Shown here: piece after piece, positions 10,676-19,028 of the stretch
Position numbering within the stretch: position 1 is the stretch's first letter
Layout: each line of letters begins with the position of its first letter
Assembly (NCBI RefSeq): GCF_004101845.1
Contig: NZ_CP026116.1
Coordinates: forward strand, 186,001-250,000
Origin: Latilactobacillus curvatus JCM 1096 = DSM 20019
Lineage (GTDB): Bacteria > Bacillota > Bacilli > Lactobacillales > Lactobacillaceae
Direction of reading: 5' to 3'
Length of the DNA: 64,000 nucleotides
Notes under the pieces: model-generated
What the model was told of the DNA's origin: nothing
The model's database searches: none
The model's input: only the letters and a program-made list of their open reading frames with translations
Translations under genes and position numbers: made by a program

Positions 10676-11293
10676 ATGAAAGTGGCGATTTTTGCTTCTG
10701 GAACGGGTTCTAACTTTGAAGTACTTGCAGATGATGACGCCTTAAAAAAAGCGGGCATGGAGATTATGAATTTAGTGTGTGACCAGCCGGGCGCACCGGT
10801 GATTGAAAAAGCGCGCCAACGAAATGTACCGGTGACGGTCATCCGCTTAAGTGATTATGATGATCGACAACACTATGAAGCAGCAATTGTCGCGCTGTTG
10901 GCACCGTTACAGTTGGATTATATATTGCTAGCAGGTTATATGCGGGTGATTACCCCAGTATTGTTGCATGCCTACCCACAACGGATTATCAATATTCATC
11001 CATCGTTACTACCGGCCTTTTCTGGGTTACGAAGTATTGAACGGGCCTATGCGGCACAAGTGGCTGAAACGGGCGTTACGATTCACTACATCGATGAAGG
11101 TGTCGATAGCGGTCCGATGATTGTCCAAGCAAAAGTACCATTGTTGCCTGGCGATAGTTTAGCCGCATTGGAACAACGCGTGCACGATACAGAGCACGCG
11201 ATTTATCCGCAAGTTGTTGCTGAATTAATTAAAAACCAAAATAGAAGGAGTAATTCAATCAATGAAAAGAGCGTTGGTCAGTGTTTCAGATAA
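10676..11293 (+). CDS. purN: Phosphoribosylglycinamide formyltransferase (folate-dependent)
   Basis: PurN transfers a formyl group from 10-formyl-tetrahydrofolate to GAR. The 205-residue protein has the N-terminal [10 protein letters not shown] loop and the catalytic segment [14 protein letters not shown] (Asn-His pair), with a downstream Asp in the GVDSGPMI loop. The C-terminus runs 32 bases into purH, making it some 10-15 residues longer than many homologues. This tail covers the purH ribosome site (agaaggag). Confidence 0.95.
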   Translation: MKVAIFASGTGSNFEVLADDDALKKAGMEIMNLVCDQPGAPVIEKARQRNVPVTVIRLSDYDDRQHYEAAIVALLAPLQLDYILLAGYMRVITPVLLHAYPQRIINIHPSLLPAFSGLRSIERAYAAQVAETGVTIHYIDEGVDSGPMIVQAKVPLLPGDSLAALEQRVHDTEHAIYPQVVAELIKNQNRRSNSINEKSVGQCFR

Positions 11294-12803
11294 AACAGGA
11301 ATTATTGAATTTGCTAAAGGATTAATAGCAGCTGGTTACGAGGTGATCTCAACAGGCGGGACATTCAAGGTATTACAAGAAGCGCAAGTACCAGTAATTG
11401 CGATTGATGAAGTCACTCATTTCCCAGAAATGTTGGATGGACGGGTTAAAACACTTCATCCCAATATTCATGGTGGCTTGCTTGCCAAACGCGACGAACC
11501 AACACACATGGCCGCTTTAGCAGCCCATGACATCCAGACAATCGATTTAGTTTGTGTCAATCTGTATCCTTTTAAAGAAACAATTCAAAAACCAGGGATT
11601 ACTGAAGCGCAAGCTGTAGAACAAATTGATATTGGCGGGCCTTCAATGTTGCGTTCTGCCGCTAAAAACTTCAAATCAGTGTACGTGGTCGTTGATCAAC
11701 AAGATTACGCGCAAGTCCTCGAACACGTCGTCGATGAGGGGCAAGCTGCAGTTGATTACCGTCGTTATTTAGCAGCCAAGGCATTCCGCCACACGGCAGC
11801 TTATGATAGCTTAATTGCCGGTTATTTAACCGAAGCAGTCGGCATCGAATTCCCTGAAAAATTAACACGTTCATACGACTTTAAACAAGCGTTGCGCTAT
11901 GGGGAAAATGCCCATCAAAAAGCAGCGTTCTATCAAAGCAGTTTACCAACGGCTTTCTCGATTGCCTCAGCGGTACAATTACACGGGAAAGAATTATCGT
12001 ATAACAACATTAAAGATGCGGATGCGGCGGTTAAAGTGGTCGCAGAATTCAGCGAACCTTGTGTGGTTGCGATGAAACATATGAATCCGTGTGGCGTCGG
12101 CTTGGGTGCAACCATCTATGAAGCTTGGCAAAAAGCCTACGCGGCCGATCCAGTATCGATTTTCGGGGGGATCATTGCCTTGAATCGTGAAGTGGATGTT
12201 CAAACAGCCGAAGAATTACACAGTTTATTCTTAGAAATTATCATCGCACCAAGCTACACCCCAGAAGCGTTAGCCATTTTAGAAAAGAAGAAGAATTTAC
12301 GCGTCATGACGCTTGATTTTGAGGCTGCTAAGCAAGCGGATCGCTTCGAAATGGTTTCTGTTTTAGGCGGCTTACTCGTGCAAGAACGTGATCGGGTGAC
12401 TGATCAAGCATCTGAATTGAAGGTTGTGACGGACAAAACACCAACGGCTGATGAACAAGCTGCGATGTTATTTGCCCAACGTGTGGTTAAACACGTTAAG
12501 AGTAATGCCATCGTGGTCGCAACAAAGGACCAAACCCTCGGCATTGGTGCGGGGCAAATGAATCGGGTGGGCTCTGTGAAGATTGCAATCGAACAAGCGG
12601 AAGCCAATGGATTAAAAGCACCGTTCGTCTTAGCATCTGACGCCTTTTTCCCAATGGATGACAGCGTTGAATACGCCGCAGAACATGGTGTGACAGCTGT
12701 TATTCAACCTGGTGGTTCGATTAAGGATCAAGATTCAATCGACATGGCCAACCAAAAAGGAATCAGTATGGTGACGACTGGTCGCCGTCATTTCAAACAC
12801 TAG
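11262..12803 (+). CDS. purH: Bifunctional AICAR transformylase / IMP cyclohydrolase
   Basis: PurH carries out the last two steps to IMP. The N-terminal 150 or so residues form the MGS-like IMP cyclohydrolase domain ([24 protein letters not shown]). The rest is the transformylase domain ([34 protein letters not shown]). At 513 residues the length is normal. It starts inside the end of purN and is followed 17 bases later by purD. Its formyl donor is 10-formyl-THF, the product of FolD encoded at 19.6 kb. Confidence 0.97.
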   Translation: MKRALVSVSDKTGIIEFAKGLIAAGYEVISTGGTFKVLQEAQVPVIAIDEVTHFPEMLDGRVKTLHPNIHGGLLAKRDEPTHMAALAAHDIQTIDLVCVNLYPFKETIQKPGITEAQAVEQIDIGGPSMLRSAAKNFKSVYVVVDQQDYAQVLEHVVDEGQAAVDYRRYLAAKAFRHTAAYDSLIAGYLTEAVGIEFPEKLTRSYDFKQALRYGENAHQKAAFYQSSLPTAFSIASAVQLHGKELSYNNIKDADAAVKVVAEFSEPCVVAMKHMNPCGVGLGATIYEAWQKAYAADPVSIFGGIIALNREVDVQTAEELHSLFLEIIIAPSYTPEALAILEKKKNLRVMTLDFEAAKQADRFEMVSVLGGLLVQERDRVTDQASELKVVTDKTPTADEQAAMLFAQRVVKHVKSNAIVVATKDQTLGIGAGQMNRVGSVKIAIEQAEANGLKAPFVLASDAFFPMDDSVEYAAEHGVTAVIQPGGSIKDQDSIDMANQKGISMVTTGRRHFKH

Positions 12804-12820
12804 CCAATAGGAGGCAAATC

Positions 12821-14074
12821 ATGGATCTATTAGTAATCGGTAGCGGCGCGCGTGAACACACGATTGCGCGTGCGCTACAGCAGAGTTCAACTGTTGCAAC
12901 GGTCTATTGTTTGCCGGGCAATCCGGGGATGCAATTGGATGGGATTCAAACAGTTGCGATTGAGATGACTGACTTTGCAGCGATGATTGCCTTTGCGCAG
13001 GCCAAAAAGGTCGCCTATACGATTGTTGGGCCTGAACAACCGTTAGTGGCTGGCGTAGTGGATGCTTTTCAAGACGCTGGATTAGCGATCTTTGGACCGC
13101 GTAAAGCAGCTGCGGCATTGGAAGGGTCTAAAACTTTCGCCAAAGAAATTATGGCGGCCGCGCATGTGCCAACGGCGGCTTATCAAGCCTATCAGACTGT
13201 CCAAGCGGCACTGGATGCCCTCGATGACGTTCGTTATCCCGTTGTGATTAAAGCGGATGGTTTAGCGGCTGGCAAGGGCGTCGTCATCGCTCAAAATGAC
13301 GTGAGCGCGCGGCAAACTGTTCAGGCGTTCTTTGAACAGGGCGTGCCCCAGTTATTGATAGAAGATTATCTCGAAGGTGAAGAGTTCTCGCTGATGGCGT
13401 TGGTGGCGAATAATCGCGTCTATCCATTACCGGTTGCTCAAGATCATAAGCGCGCCTTTGACGGGGATCGTGGGCCTAATACAGGTGGGATGGGCGCTTA
13501 TTGTCCAGTACCCCAGATTAGTGACCAATGCGTTGCAGAAGCGGTAACGACTATTTTAGAACCGATTGTGGCAACGATGGCTGAACGTCAAACGCCTTTT
13601 ACCGGTGTCTTGTATGCGGGCTTAATTGCCACACAACACGGGGTGAAAGTGATTGAGTTTAATGTGCGCTTTGGTGATCCTGAAACACAAGTGGTGCTAC
13701 CACGGATGACGGGCGACTGGGCCCAAGTTTTTGCACAATTATTGAAGGGGGAAACCCCAACGTTACAGTGGCAATTATCAGGCATTACGTTAGGTGTTGT
13801 GGTGGCTTCAGATGGTTACCCGACACAATTGACAACGCCGTTTGTTTTACCCACTTTGCAACAATTTGCAAAACGCAACAGCACATTTAGTTTCGCTAGT
13901 GTCGCAGAACAAGCCAATCAATTGGTCAGCGCTGGCGGGCGTTTGTATACCGCTAGTTATTCTGCTGAGACGCTAGGCCGAGCTAGTCAACAGGTCTATC
14001 GGGATTTAGCGCAACTCGCTTTACCGACGACTTTTTACCGGCAAGACATTGGATTTCGAACGCAAGTGAAATAA
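12821..14074 (+). CDS. purD: Phosphoribosylamine-glycine ligase (GAR synthetase)
   Basis: PurD joins glycine to phosphoribosylamine, the second step of the pathway, using an ATP-grasp fold. Visible are the N-terminal GSGAREHTIA, the VVIKADGLAAGKGVVIA ATP lid, HKRAFDGDRGPNTGGMGAY, and VIEFNVRFGDPETQ near the metal site. It is 417 residues with an aggagg-type site. It is the last gene of the purine block; I see no terminator before the next gene, so transcripts may run on into the lactate oxidase remnant. Confidence 0.96.
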   Translation: MDLLVIGSGAREHTIARALQQSSTVATVYCLPGNPGMQLDGIQTVAIEMTDFAAMIAFAQAKKVAYTIVGPEQPLVAGVVDAFQDAGLAIFGPRKAAAALEGSKTFAKEIMAAAHVPTAAYQAYQTVQAALDALDDVRYPVVIKADGLAAGKGVVIAQNDVSARQTVQAFFEQGVPQLLIEDYLEGEEFSLMALVANNRVYPLPVAQDHKRAFDGDRGPNTGGMGAYCPVPQISDQCVAEAVTTILEPIVATMAERQTPFTGVLYAGLIATQHGVKVIEFNVRFGDPETQVVLPRMTGDWAQVFAQLLKGETPTLQWQLSGITLGVVVASDGYPTQLTTPFVLPTLQQFAKRNSTFSFASVAEQANQLVSAGGRLYTASYSAETLGRASQQVYRDLAQLALPTTFYRQDIGFRTQVK

Positions 14075-14151
14075 CCGAGTATAAATGTTTGCTTACTTTT
14101 GATAAGAGAACCATGATAAAGGTATTCAATTATTGAAAGAAGGAATCTATC

Positions 14152-15240
14152 ATGGGATATCATACAAGTGAAGCGGAAAATCCAATCGATATTTTAAACT
14201 TAGCGTCGTTAGAAGGACGCGTGAAAGAACGAATGGAAGCTGGCGCGTTTGGCTATATCCGTGGCGGTGCTGAAGACGAATGGACGATGGCTGAAAATAC
14301 CAGTGCTTTCAATACTAAAAAAATAATGCCCCGTGTGTTAAAAGGCATCGATCATGCTGATTTACATACTAAATTATAGGATATTGATTTAAAAACGCCG
14401 ATTATTCAAGCCCCCTCAGCAGCCCAAGGGTTAGCACATGAAAAAGGGGAAGTCGACACTGCTAAAGGGGTCGCAGCGGCTGGTTCGATTTTCTCAATTA
14501 GTACCTATGCCAATACATTGGTGGAAGATGCAGCCGCAGCGGCTCCTGATGCCCCCCAATTTTTCCAACTCTATATGAGTAAAGATGATCAATTCAATGA
14601 GTTCTTATTGAAAAAAGCCGTTAAGGCAGGTGTAAAAGCCATTATTCTCACCGTCGATTCAACATTGGGTGGTTATCGTGAAGCGGACATCGAGACGCAA
14701 TTCCAATTCCCACTACCAATGCCTAATTTAGCAGCTTATAGTAATTCTGACGGTGCTGGGAAGGGCATCTCTGAAATTTATGCTGCCGCTAAACAAGGAT
14801 TAGTACCAGAAGATATTCAAAAGATTAAACAAATCACAAATTTGCCAGTCTTTGTTAAAGGCATTCAATCACCAGTGGATGCTGAAATTGCCATTCAAGC
14901 TGGTGCAGATGGCATCTGGGTTTCAAATCACGGTGGGCGTCAATTAGATGGCGGGCCTGCTTCATTTGAAGTGTTGCCTTTAATTGCGCAACAAGTCGCA
15001 AAACGCGTCCCAATCGTTTTTGATAGTGGTATTCGCCGTGGTGAACATGTCTTTAAAGCACTCGCAAGTGGGGCTGATTTAGTGGCCATTGGTCGGCCAA
15101 TTATTTATGGTTTAAATTTAGGTGGCGCCCAAGGGGTACAATCTGTTTTTGAACACTTAAACCATGAATTATCGATTACCATGCAGTTGGCTGGTACCAA
15201 GACAATTGATGAAGTGAAAGAAACAACCTTACTTGATTAA
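14152..15240 (+). pseudogene. lox: L-lactate oxidase, interrupted by one in-frame amber codon
   Basis: The intact gene would encode about 362 residues of the FMN-dependent alpha-hydroxyacid oxidase family, which turns L-lactate and O2 into pyruvate and H2O2. The frame starts at an ATG with aagga upstream and breaks at a single TAG, codon 76 (14377-14379); the same frame continues without further damage to 15240. Downstream, the flavin/substrate segments are intact, including SNHGGRQLDG (catalytic His, Arg) and FDSGIRRGEH. One CAG-to-TAG change (Gln) would explain the break. An internal restart could only give a useless C-terminal piece. Recent inactivation is inferred because no other lesion is seen. 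Confidence 0.9.
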
Positions 15241-15274
15241 TATGGTATACTGAGAGTCCTTGGCAGGGGCACTA

Positions 15275-15315
15275 AAAAAAGCGGTTCAACTCAATGATGA
15301 GTTGGACCGCTTTTT
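15275..15315. terminator. Bidirectional terminator between lox remnant and the minus-strand membrane gene
   Basis: GCGGTTCAACTC pairs with GAGTTGGACCGC (one G-T pair), with A-rich and T-rich flanks on the two sides, so it can end transcription from both converging genes. Confidence 0.88.
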
Positions 15316-15328
15316 GACGTTAACCTAA

Positions 15329-15577
15329 TTATTTAAGATGGGGGAGTTCAGCTAATAATAATTCGCTAGCGACTAATCCGAGTAGGCTGACAATAACGTA
15401 CACCCAGTGAGAACCACTACCCCAGCTGAATAGATAAGCATCAACACCAACTAAAATGATAAAGAGCACGCAATTTGTGATTAAGCCGATTTTGAAAGTC
15501 AATTGACTAGCAATGACGGCGAATAAAACGATTGAAATGAAAATAATGAAGAATGCAGAAATCAAAGTGACGACCAC
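15329..15577 (-). CDS. Small integral membrane protein, function unknown
   Basis: I do not recognise the family. The 82-residue product is almost entirely hydrophobic: about three membrane segments (residues 5-25, 30-50, 57-75) joined by short loops, with a short C-terminal tail ending ELPHLK. The listed start is a GTG with no separate ribosome site; a TTG four codons later (15563-15565) lies 8 bases after AGGTGG and may be the real start, giving 78 residues. It stands alone on the minus strand, converging on the lox remnant and sharing its terminator. Confidence 0.6.
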   Translation of the reverse strand: MVVTLISAFFIIFISIVLFAVIASQLTFKIGLITNCVLFIILVGVDAYLFSWGSGSHWVYVIVSLLGLVASELLLAELPHLK

Positions 15578-15699
15578 CTAACGCTATCCGATTTGAAATA
15601 CTACGCTCATTTTACTATAACCGCAGACGAACAACAATTAAATTTGTGGGGGATAAAGTTTACTTTTTGGGTGTTCGTTAACAGAATCTTCAAATTTAC

Positions 15700-15709
15700 A
15701 GTGTACACT
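15700..15709. promoter_or_regulatory. Perfect 10-bp palindrome upstream of the TetR gene (possible operator)
   Basis: AGTGTACACT lies 116 bases before the TetR-family gene, directly after a TTTACA that could be a -35 box. TetR proteins often bind palindromes near their own promoters, so this is a candidate autoregulatory site. The remaining sequence between 15578 and 15824 shows no convincing gene. Confidence 0.35.
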
Positions 15710-15824
15710 AGGGGATATTCAACTGATCAAGGGCCGTTATCAAGCCGATTAATGGACAGACTTTTCACTGAGCGGCTATACTATCGACAGGTGAATTTAA
15801 TTAAAAGATTGGGGGAACTATCAG

Positions 15825-16436
15825 ATGGTTCGTGAGACAGATTTACGAGCGCAAGATCCACGTGTTCAACGAACAAAGCAACAATTACGTCAAGCCCTCA
15901 TTATCTTGCTGAAAGACAGTACGCCAAAGGGGATTTCGATTCAAGCAATCACCAAGCAAGCGGCAATTACTCGCGGGACCTTTTATCTCCATTATGAAGA
16001 TAAAGTGGATTTCATCCGAACCGCGGTGGCCGATTTGGTGGCCGATTTTTATCAGCAAGTGACTGTAGTGGTCGATCAGACATATCGTCAGGTCAGTTTA
16101 CAGGCACTTTTTGAATATGTTGAACAACAACAAGCTGCTTTTAAAGTGTTCTATAAAAATGAGGCGACGCTTCACTTTCAGGCACAACTGACTGAATCAA
16201 TGCGCCAATTAATGCAGGATTACGTGGCTAAGCGCTATAATCAGACTTCACAGGCTGATCAAATTGAGATGAGTATTACGATTGATTATTTAGCGGGGGC
16301 CAGTTTAGCGTTGGTCTTTAAGTGGGTCAATGACGGGCTTGTGTATTCACCACGCTACATGGCTAAGATGTTATACCAATTGGTACAAACACCTAATACG
16401 ACGTTCGATGTCGCACAATTTTTTGTCGAGGCGTAA
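15825..16436 (+). CDS. TetR/AcrR-family transcriptional regulator
   Basis: The 203-residue protein has an N-terminal helix-turn-helix of the TetR type (residues about 16-62: TKQQLRQALIILL, then ISIQAITKQAAITRGTFYLHYEDK). A helical C-terminal ligand/dimer domain follows, which resembles the TetR_C domains common in small lactobacillar regulators. The ATG follows gggggaac at fair spacing. The target is unknown: the neighbours are the lox remnant with the small membrane gene upstream and the L21 operon downstream. The only nearby candidate operator is the palindrome at 15700. Confidence 0.88.
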   Translation: MVRETDLRAQDPRVQRTKQQLRQALIILLKDSTPKGISIQAITKQAAITRGTFYLHYEDKVDFIRTAVADLVADFYQQVTVVVDQTYRQVSLQALFEYVEQQQAAFKVFYKNEATLHFQAQLTESMRQLMQDYVAKRYNQTSQADQIEMSITIDYLAGASLALVFKWVNDGLVYSPRYMAKMLYQLVQTPNTTFDVAQFFVEA

Positions 16437-16443
16437 TAAAGCA

Positions 16444-16472
16444 TTGACTCGCCCTGTGATATTCGATATAAT
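16444..16472 (+). promoter_or_regulatory. rplU operon promoter
   Basis: TTGACT (16444-16449, 5/6), 17-base spacer, TATAAT (16467-16472, perfect). Transcription should start near 16479, giving a leader of about 105 bases. Confidence 0.9.
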
Positions 16473-16478
16473 ATGAAC

Positions 16479-16566
16479 GTTGTAATTGTGAGCTCCACAG
16501 CTGCAACCGCGCATACTAAGGCATTAAGTACTATGATTAGTCACCTTAGTTGGCGAGTCTAAGAAA
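16479..16566 (+). ncRNA. Probable L21 leader (ribosomal-protein autoregulatory element)
   Basis: The untranslated leader of rplU folds into two hairpins: GTTGTA/TGCAAC enclosing TGTG/CACA (16479-16507), and ACTAAGG/CCTTAGT (16515-16521 with 16544-16550). Firmicute rplU operons are known to carry an L21 leader that is thought to bind L21 or L27 and regulate the operon. Position and size fit; I could not compare it with the Rfam model. Confidence 0.6.
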
Positions 16567-16583
16567 AAATAGGAGGTGCACAC

Positions 16584-16892
16584 ATGTACGCAATTATCAA
16601 AACAGGTGGCAAACAATATAAGGTAGAAGCTGGTCAAGCAATCTACGTTGAAAAGTTAGCCGCAGAAGCTGGCGAAAAAGTAACTTTTGATCAAGTTATT
16701 TTAGTTGGTGGTGAAACAACTAAGGTTGGTACACCAAACATTGATGGTGTTACTGTTGATGGTACTGTTGAAAAACAAGGGCGCGAAAAGAAAGTTGTTA
16801 CTTTCAAATACAAACCTAAGAAACACAGTCATCAAAAGAAGGGTCATCGTCAACCATATACTAAAGTGATGATCGACGCTATCAACGCCTAA
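16584..16892 (+). CDS. rplU: 50S ribosomal protein L21
   Basis: A 102-residue protein of the large ribosomal subunit that binds 23S rRNA. The start [14 protein letters not shown] and the C-terminal run [20 protein letters not shown] are diagnostic. A strong aggaggtg site precedes the ATG. It is the first gene of the conserved rplU-prp-rpmA operon behind a long structured leader. Confidence 0.98.
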   Translation: MYAIIKTGGKQYKVEAGQAIYVEKLAAEAGEKVTFDQVILVGGETTKVGTPNIDGVTVDGTVEKQGREKKVVTFKYKPKKHSHQKKGHRQPYTKVMIDAINA

Positions 16893-16906
16893 TTGAGGGA
16901 AATAAG

Positions 16907-17248
16907 ATGATTCAAGCTGACTTTACGGTCAATGCCGATTCGAAAATTATTTCTTTTCAAATTACGGGTCATGCCGACTCGGGTCCTTACGGGAGTGATA
17001 TCGTCTGTGCAGCTGTTTCTGCTGTCTCAATCGGGACAATCAACAGTTTGCAAAAGCTTGCTGGTTTTGAACCAGAGGTAGAAGCAGATAACCTGAATGG
17101 TGGTTTGTTAACTTGTCAGATTCCGGCAACGGTTTCGGGCCAAGCTTTAGCGACAGCTCAGATTCTCTTGCAGAATTTGCAGTTGACGCTTGAAGATATT
17201 ACGCAACAATACGGGCAGTACATTCAAGTACAAACAAAACGTAAATAG
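16907..17248 (+). CDS. prp: Ribosomal-processing cysteine protease Prp
   Basis: Prp removes the N-terminal extension of L27 in Firmicutes, a step needed to expose L27 residues near the peptidyl-transferase centre. The 113-residue protein has the catalytic pair His22 (TGHADSG) and Cys34 (DIVCAAVS), at the spacing known for the family. It lies between rplU and rpmA, as it usually does, 14 bases after rplU. Its substrate is encoded next to it, and that L27 does carry a cleavable N-terminus. Confidence 0.95.
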   Translation: MIQADFTVNADSKIISFQITGHADSGPYGSDIVCAAVSAVSIGTINSLQKLAGFEPEVEADNLNGGLLTCQIPATVSGQALATAQILLQNLQLTLEDITQQYGQYIQVQTKRK

Positions 17249-17276
17249 ACAGTTAATAAACAGGAGGTGCATTTAG

Positions 17277-17564
17277 ATGTTACAAATGAATTTACAATTC
17301 TTCTCTCACCATAAGGGTGGCGGTTCAACAACTAACGGCCGTAACTCTGCAGGTCGTCGTTTAGGTTCTAAACGTGCTGATGGCCAAACTGTAACAGCTG
17401 GTTCAATTCTTTACCGTCAACGCGGTACAAAGATTCATCCAGGTGAAAATGTTGGTCGCGGTGGCGATGACACATTATTTGCTCTTATCGAAGGTGTCGT
17501 TCGTTTCGAACGCCTCGGTAAAAACAAGAAAAAGGTTTCTGTATACGCTGCAGAAGCTAAATAA
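17277..17564 (+). CDS. rpmA: 50S ribosomal protein L27 (with cleavable N-terminus)
   Basis: A 95-residue large-subunit protein whose N-terminus reaches the peptidyl-transferase centre. The first nine residues, MLQMNLQFF, match the Firmicute pre-sequence cleaved by Prp after the double Phe, leaving Ser10-His-His-Lys-Gly-Gly-Gly-Ser-Thr as the mature start. The rest ([33 protein letters not shown]) is standard L27. It ends the operon and is followed by a strong terminator. Confidence 0.98.
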   Translation: MLQMNLQFFSHHKGGGSTTNGRNSAGRRLGSKRADGQTVTAGSILYRQRGTKIHPGENVGRGGDDTLFALIEGVVRFERLGKNKKKVSVYAAEAK

Positions 17565-17570
17565 TTTTTT

Positions 17571-17600
17571 AAACACCCACTTTGTGTGGGTGTTTTTTTT
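17571..17600 (+). terminator. Terminator after rpmA
   Basis: AACACCCAC pairs perfectly with GTGGGTGTT (17572-17580 with 17586-17594), followed by a T run. Confidence 0.93.
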
Positions 17601-17632
17601 GTGCGAGAGAAGCGGGGCTGTCGTCACATTCT

Positions 17633-17739
17633 AAACGTGTTCCATCAGTCATATCTCTCCGGTTAACCCAGAGTCACAAATGATTGCTCCACAATCTTTT
17701 GCGACTCTGGGTTAATCCTCGAGATATCCCAGACTGATG
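17633..17739. repeat. Intergenic palindromic element, copy A
   Basis: A long imperfect hairpin of about 97 bases: CATCAGTC/GACTGATG (17643-17650 with 17732-17739), ATATCTC/GAGATAT, a 13-14-bp arm around GTTAACCCAGAGTC (17662-17675 with 17703-17715), and a small inner stem GATTG/CAATC. It begins with AAACGTGTTCCATCAGTCAT, which recurs with one change at 38818. There is no coding frame. It could act as a bidirectional transcription block or be a dispersed mobile-type repeat. Confidence 0.75.
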
Positions 17740-17773
17740 TCACACTCTGTTTGTGTAAATCCAGTTTTACTGG

Positions 17774-17779
17774 TATACT
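17774..17779 (+). promoter_or_regulatory. Extended -10 promoter of the candidate small RNA
   Basis: TATACT preceded by TGG (extended -10 TGn), with TTGTGT 17 bases upstream as a weak -35. It points to transcription from about 17786. Confidence 0.55.
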
Positions 17780-17785
17780 AATTAC

Positions 17786-17886
17786 TCAGGCAACAAACCA
17801 TTGACAATCTAAAAGTGAGTGTTCAGATCGACTTTTGCTCGATTGAATACGCTAAAAGGGATTGGCGGGTGCCGGTCCCTTTTTTT
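17786..17886 (+). ncRNA. Candidate small RNA (orphan promoter, hairpin, terminator)
   Basis: About 100 bases between an extended -10 promoter and a strong intrinsic terminator (AGGGATTGGC/GCCGGTCCCT, 17857-17880, then T run). Internally, CAATC/GATTG and AAAAGT/ACTTTT (17805-17816 with 17831-17845) form a long hairpin. efp has its own promoter downstream, so this unit looks separate. It matches no RNA family I recognise. An efp attenuator leader is the alternative. Confidence 0.45.
17857..17886 (+). terminator. Terminator of the candidate small RNA
   Basis: Ten-base-pair stem (two G-T pairs), loop GGGT, then seven T. Confidence 0.85.
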
Positions 17887-17920
17887 ATAGCTACTTTTAG
17901 GGATAAAAGGCTAGAAATAC

Positions 17921-17950
17921 TTGCTTTTGAGCCTGATTTCTTGCTATGAT
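17921..17950 (+). promoter_or_regulatory. Probable efp promoter
   Basis: TTGCTT (17921-17926), 18-base spacer, TATGAT (17945-17950, 5/6). A TATAAT nearer the gene (17970-17975) would start transcription inside the ribosome site and is less likely. Confidence 0.6.
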
Positions 17951-17991
17951 TAGGACAATGGCATACTTATATAATGCTCGGAGGATAAACA

Positions 17992-18549
17992 ATGTTATCA
18001 GTAAATGATTTTAAAAATGGCTTGACCATTGAATTTGACAACAACCTATGGCGGATTGTTGAATTCCAACATGTTAAACCAGGTAAGGGTGGCGCTTTTG
18101 TCCGCTCAAAACTTAAGAATTTAAGAACGGGTGCCAATCAAGAAAAGACATTCCGTTCAACTGAAAAAGTTGAAAAAGCAATCATTGATACAAAATCAAT
18201 GCAATATCTTTATGCAGATGGTGACAACCACGTCTTCATGGATACTGAAACTTACGAACAATTAGAATTACCAGCAGCACAAATCAATGATGAATTGAAA
18301 TACTTGAAAGAAAATATGCAAGTTTCTATCATGATGTATGGTAGTGAAACCTTAGGGGTTGAATTACCAAACACGGTTGATTTAGCAGTGGCTGCAACAG
18401 AACCTGGTGTTCGTGGTGATACATCTTCGGGTGGTACTAAACCAGCAACACTTGAAACTGGCTTAGTGGTCCAAGTACCGTTTTTCGTTAACGAAGGTGA
18501 TTTGTTAACGATTAACACATCTGATGGGAGTTACATCTCACGGGCATAG
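17992..18549 (+). CDS. efp: Translation elongation factor P
   Basis: EF-P (185 residues, three beta-barrel domains) enters the ribosome E site and rescues stalling at polyproline stretches. The modifiable loop residue is Lys32 in [10 protein letters not shown], as in B. subtilis. The C-terminal domain shows [23 protein letters not shown]. The ATG follows cggagg. It heads the efp-yqhY-nusB group, a common Firmicute order. Confidence 0.97.
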   Translation: MLSVNDFKNGLTIEFDNNLWRIVEFQHVKPGKGGAFVRSKLKNLRTGANQEKTFRSTEKVEKAIIDTKSMQYLYADGDNHVFMDTETYEQLELPAAQINDELKYLKENMQVSIMMYGSETLGVELPNTVDLAVAATEPGVRGDTSSGGTKPATLETGLVVQVPFFVNEGDLLTINTSDGSYISRA

Positions 18550-18584
18550 GCTAAATTAGCAAGAACTTGTTAGGAGGGGTTTCG

Positions 18585-19028
18585 ATGGCAGAAGAAACAA
18601 ATATTGTACTTGATACACAAGAAAATGCATTGGGCAAGATTCAAATGGCACCTGAAGTTGTGGAAGTGATTTTAGGGATTGCAGCAAGCAAGATTGATGG
18701 GGTCCACCAAATGCGGGGGACGTTATCATCATCCATTAACGAATTGTTTGGTCGTTCGAATCACGGTAAAGGGGTAACTCTTAAGGTGATTGATGGCAAA
18801 GTGAATGCGGATGTTTATGTTTATCTGAACTATGGTGTTTCTGTGCCGAAGGTTGCCCTTGCGATGCAAGAAGCCCTTAAAGAACAATTATTGTTCATGA
18901 CTGATTTAGAACTAGCAGAAGTCAACGTACACGTGGTGGGCGTTGTCACTGAAAAAGCACCAAAAATTATTGATCCAGATGACTTATTTAACGATGAAAC
19001 ACCTGATCAAAATGGAGACCAATCTTAA
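18585..19028 (+). CDS. yqhY: Asp23/Gls24-family envelope stress-response protein (YqhY type)
   Basis: A 147-residue Asp23 (DUF322) protein. In Firmicutes the YqhY member lies next to acetyl-CoA carboxylase or nusB genes and is tied to membrane-lipid homeostasis; its biochemical role is not settled. The core GKIQMAPEVVEVILGIAASKIDGV and the conserved VNADVYVYLNYGVSVPKV segment are clear. The ATG at 18585 has a perfect aggagggg site; the frame extends a few codons further up without support. It ends one base into nusB. A second family member (yloU) lies at 39.4 kb. Confidence 0.9.
   Translation: MAEETNIVLDTQENALGKIQMAPEVVEVILGIAASKIDGVHQMRGTLSSSINELFGRSNHGKGVTLKVIDGKVNADVYVYLNYGVSVPKVALAMQEALKEQLLFMTDLELAEVNVHVVGVVTEKAPKIIDPDDLFNDETPDQNGDQS

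Noticed and set aside
14089-14117. Promoter before the lactate oxidase remnant (TTGCTT-N17-CATGAT)
   Set aside because: Both hexamers are poor matches; read-through from purD cannot be excluded, so I do not list it as a feature.
15593-15835. 80-codon + strand frame before the TetR gene
   Set aside because: TTG start without a ribosome site, odd composition, and it covers the likely promoter and palindrome region of the regulator.
17815-17950. Short + strand frame starting GTG in the efp upstream region
   Set aside because: It runs through the terminator hairpin and promoter, lacks a ribosome site and has no recognisable product; the small-RNA reading fits better.
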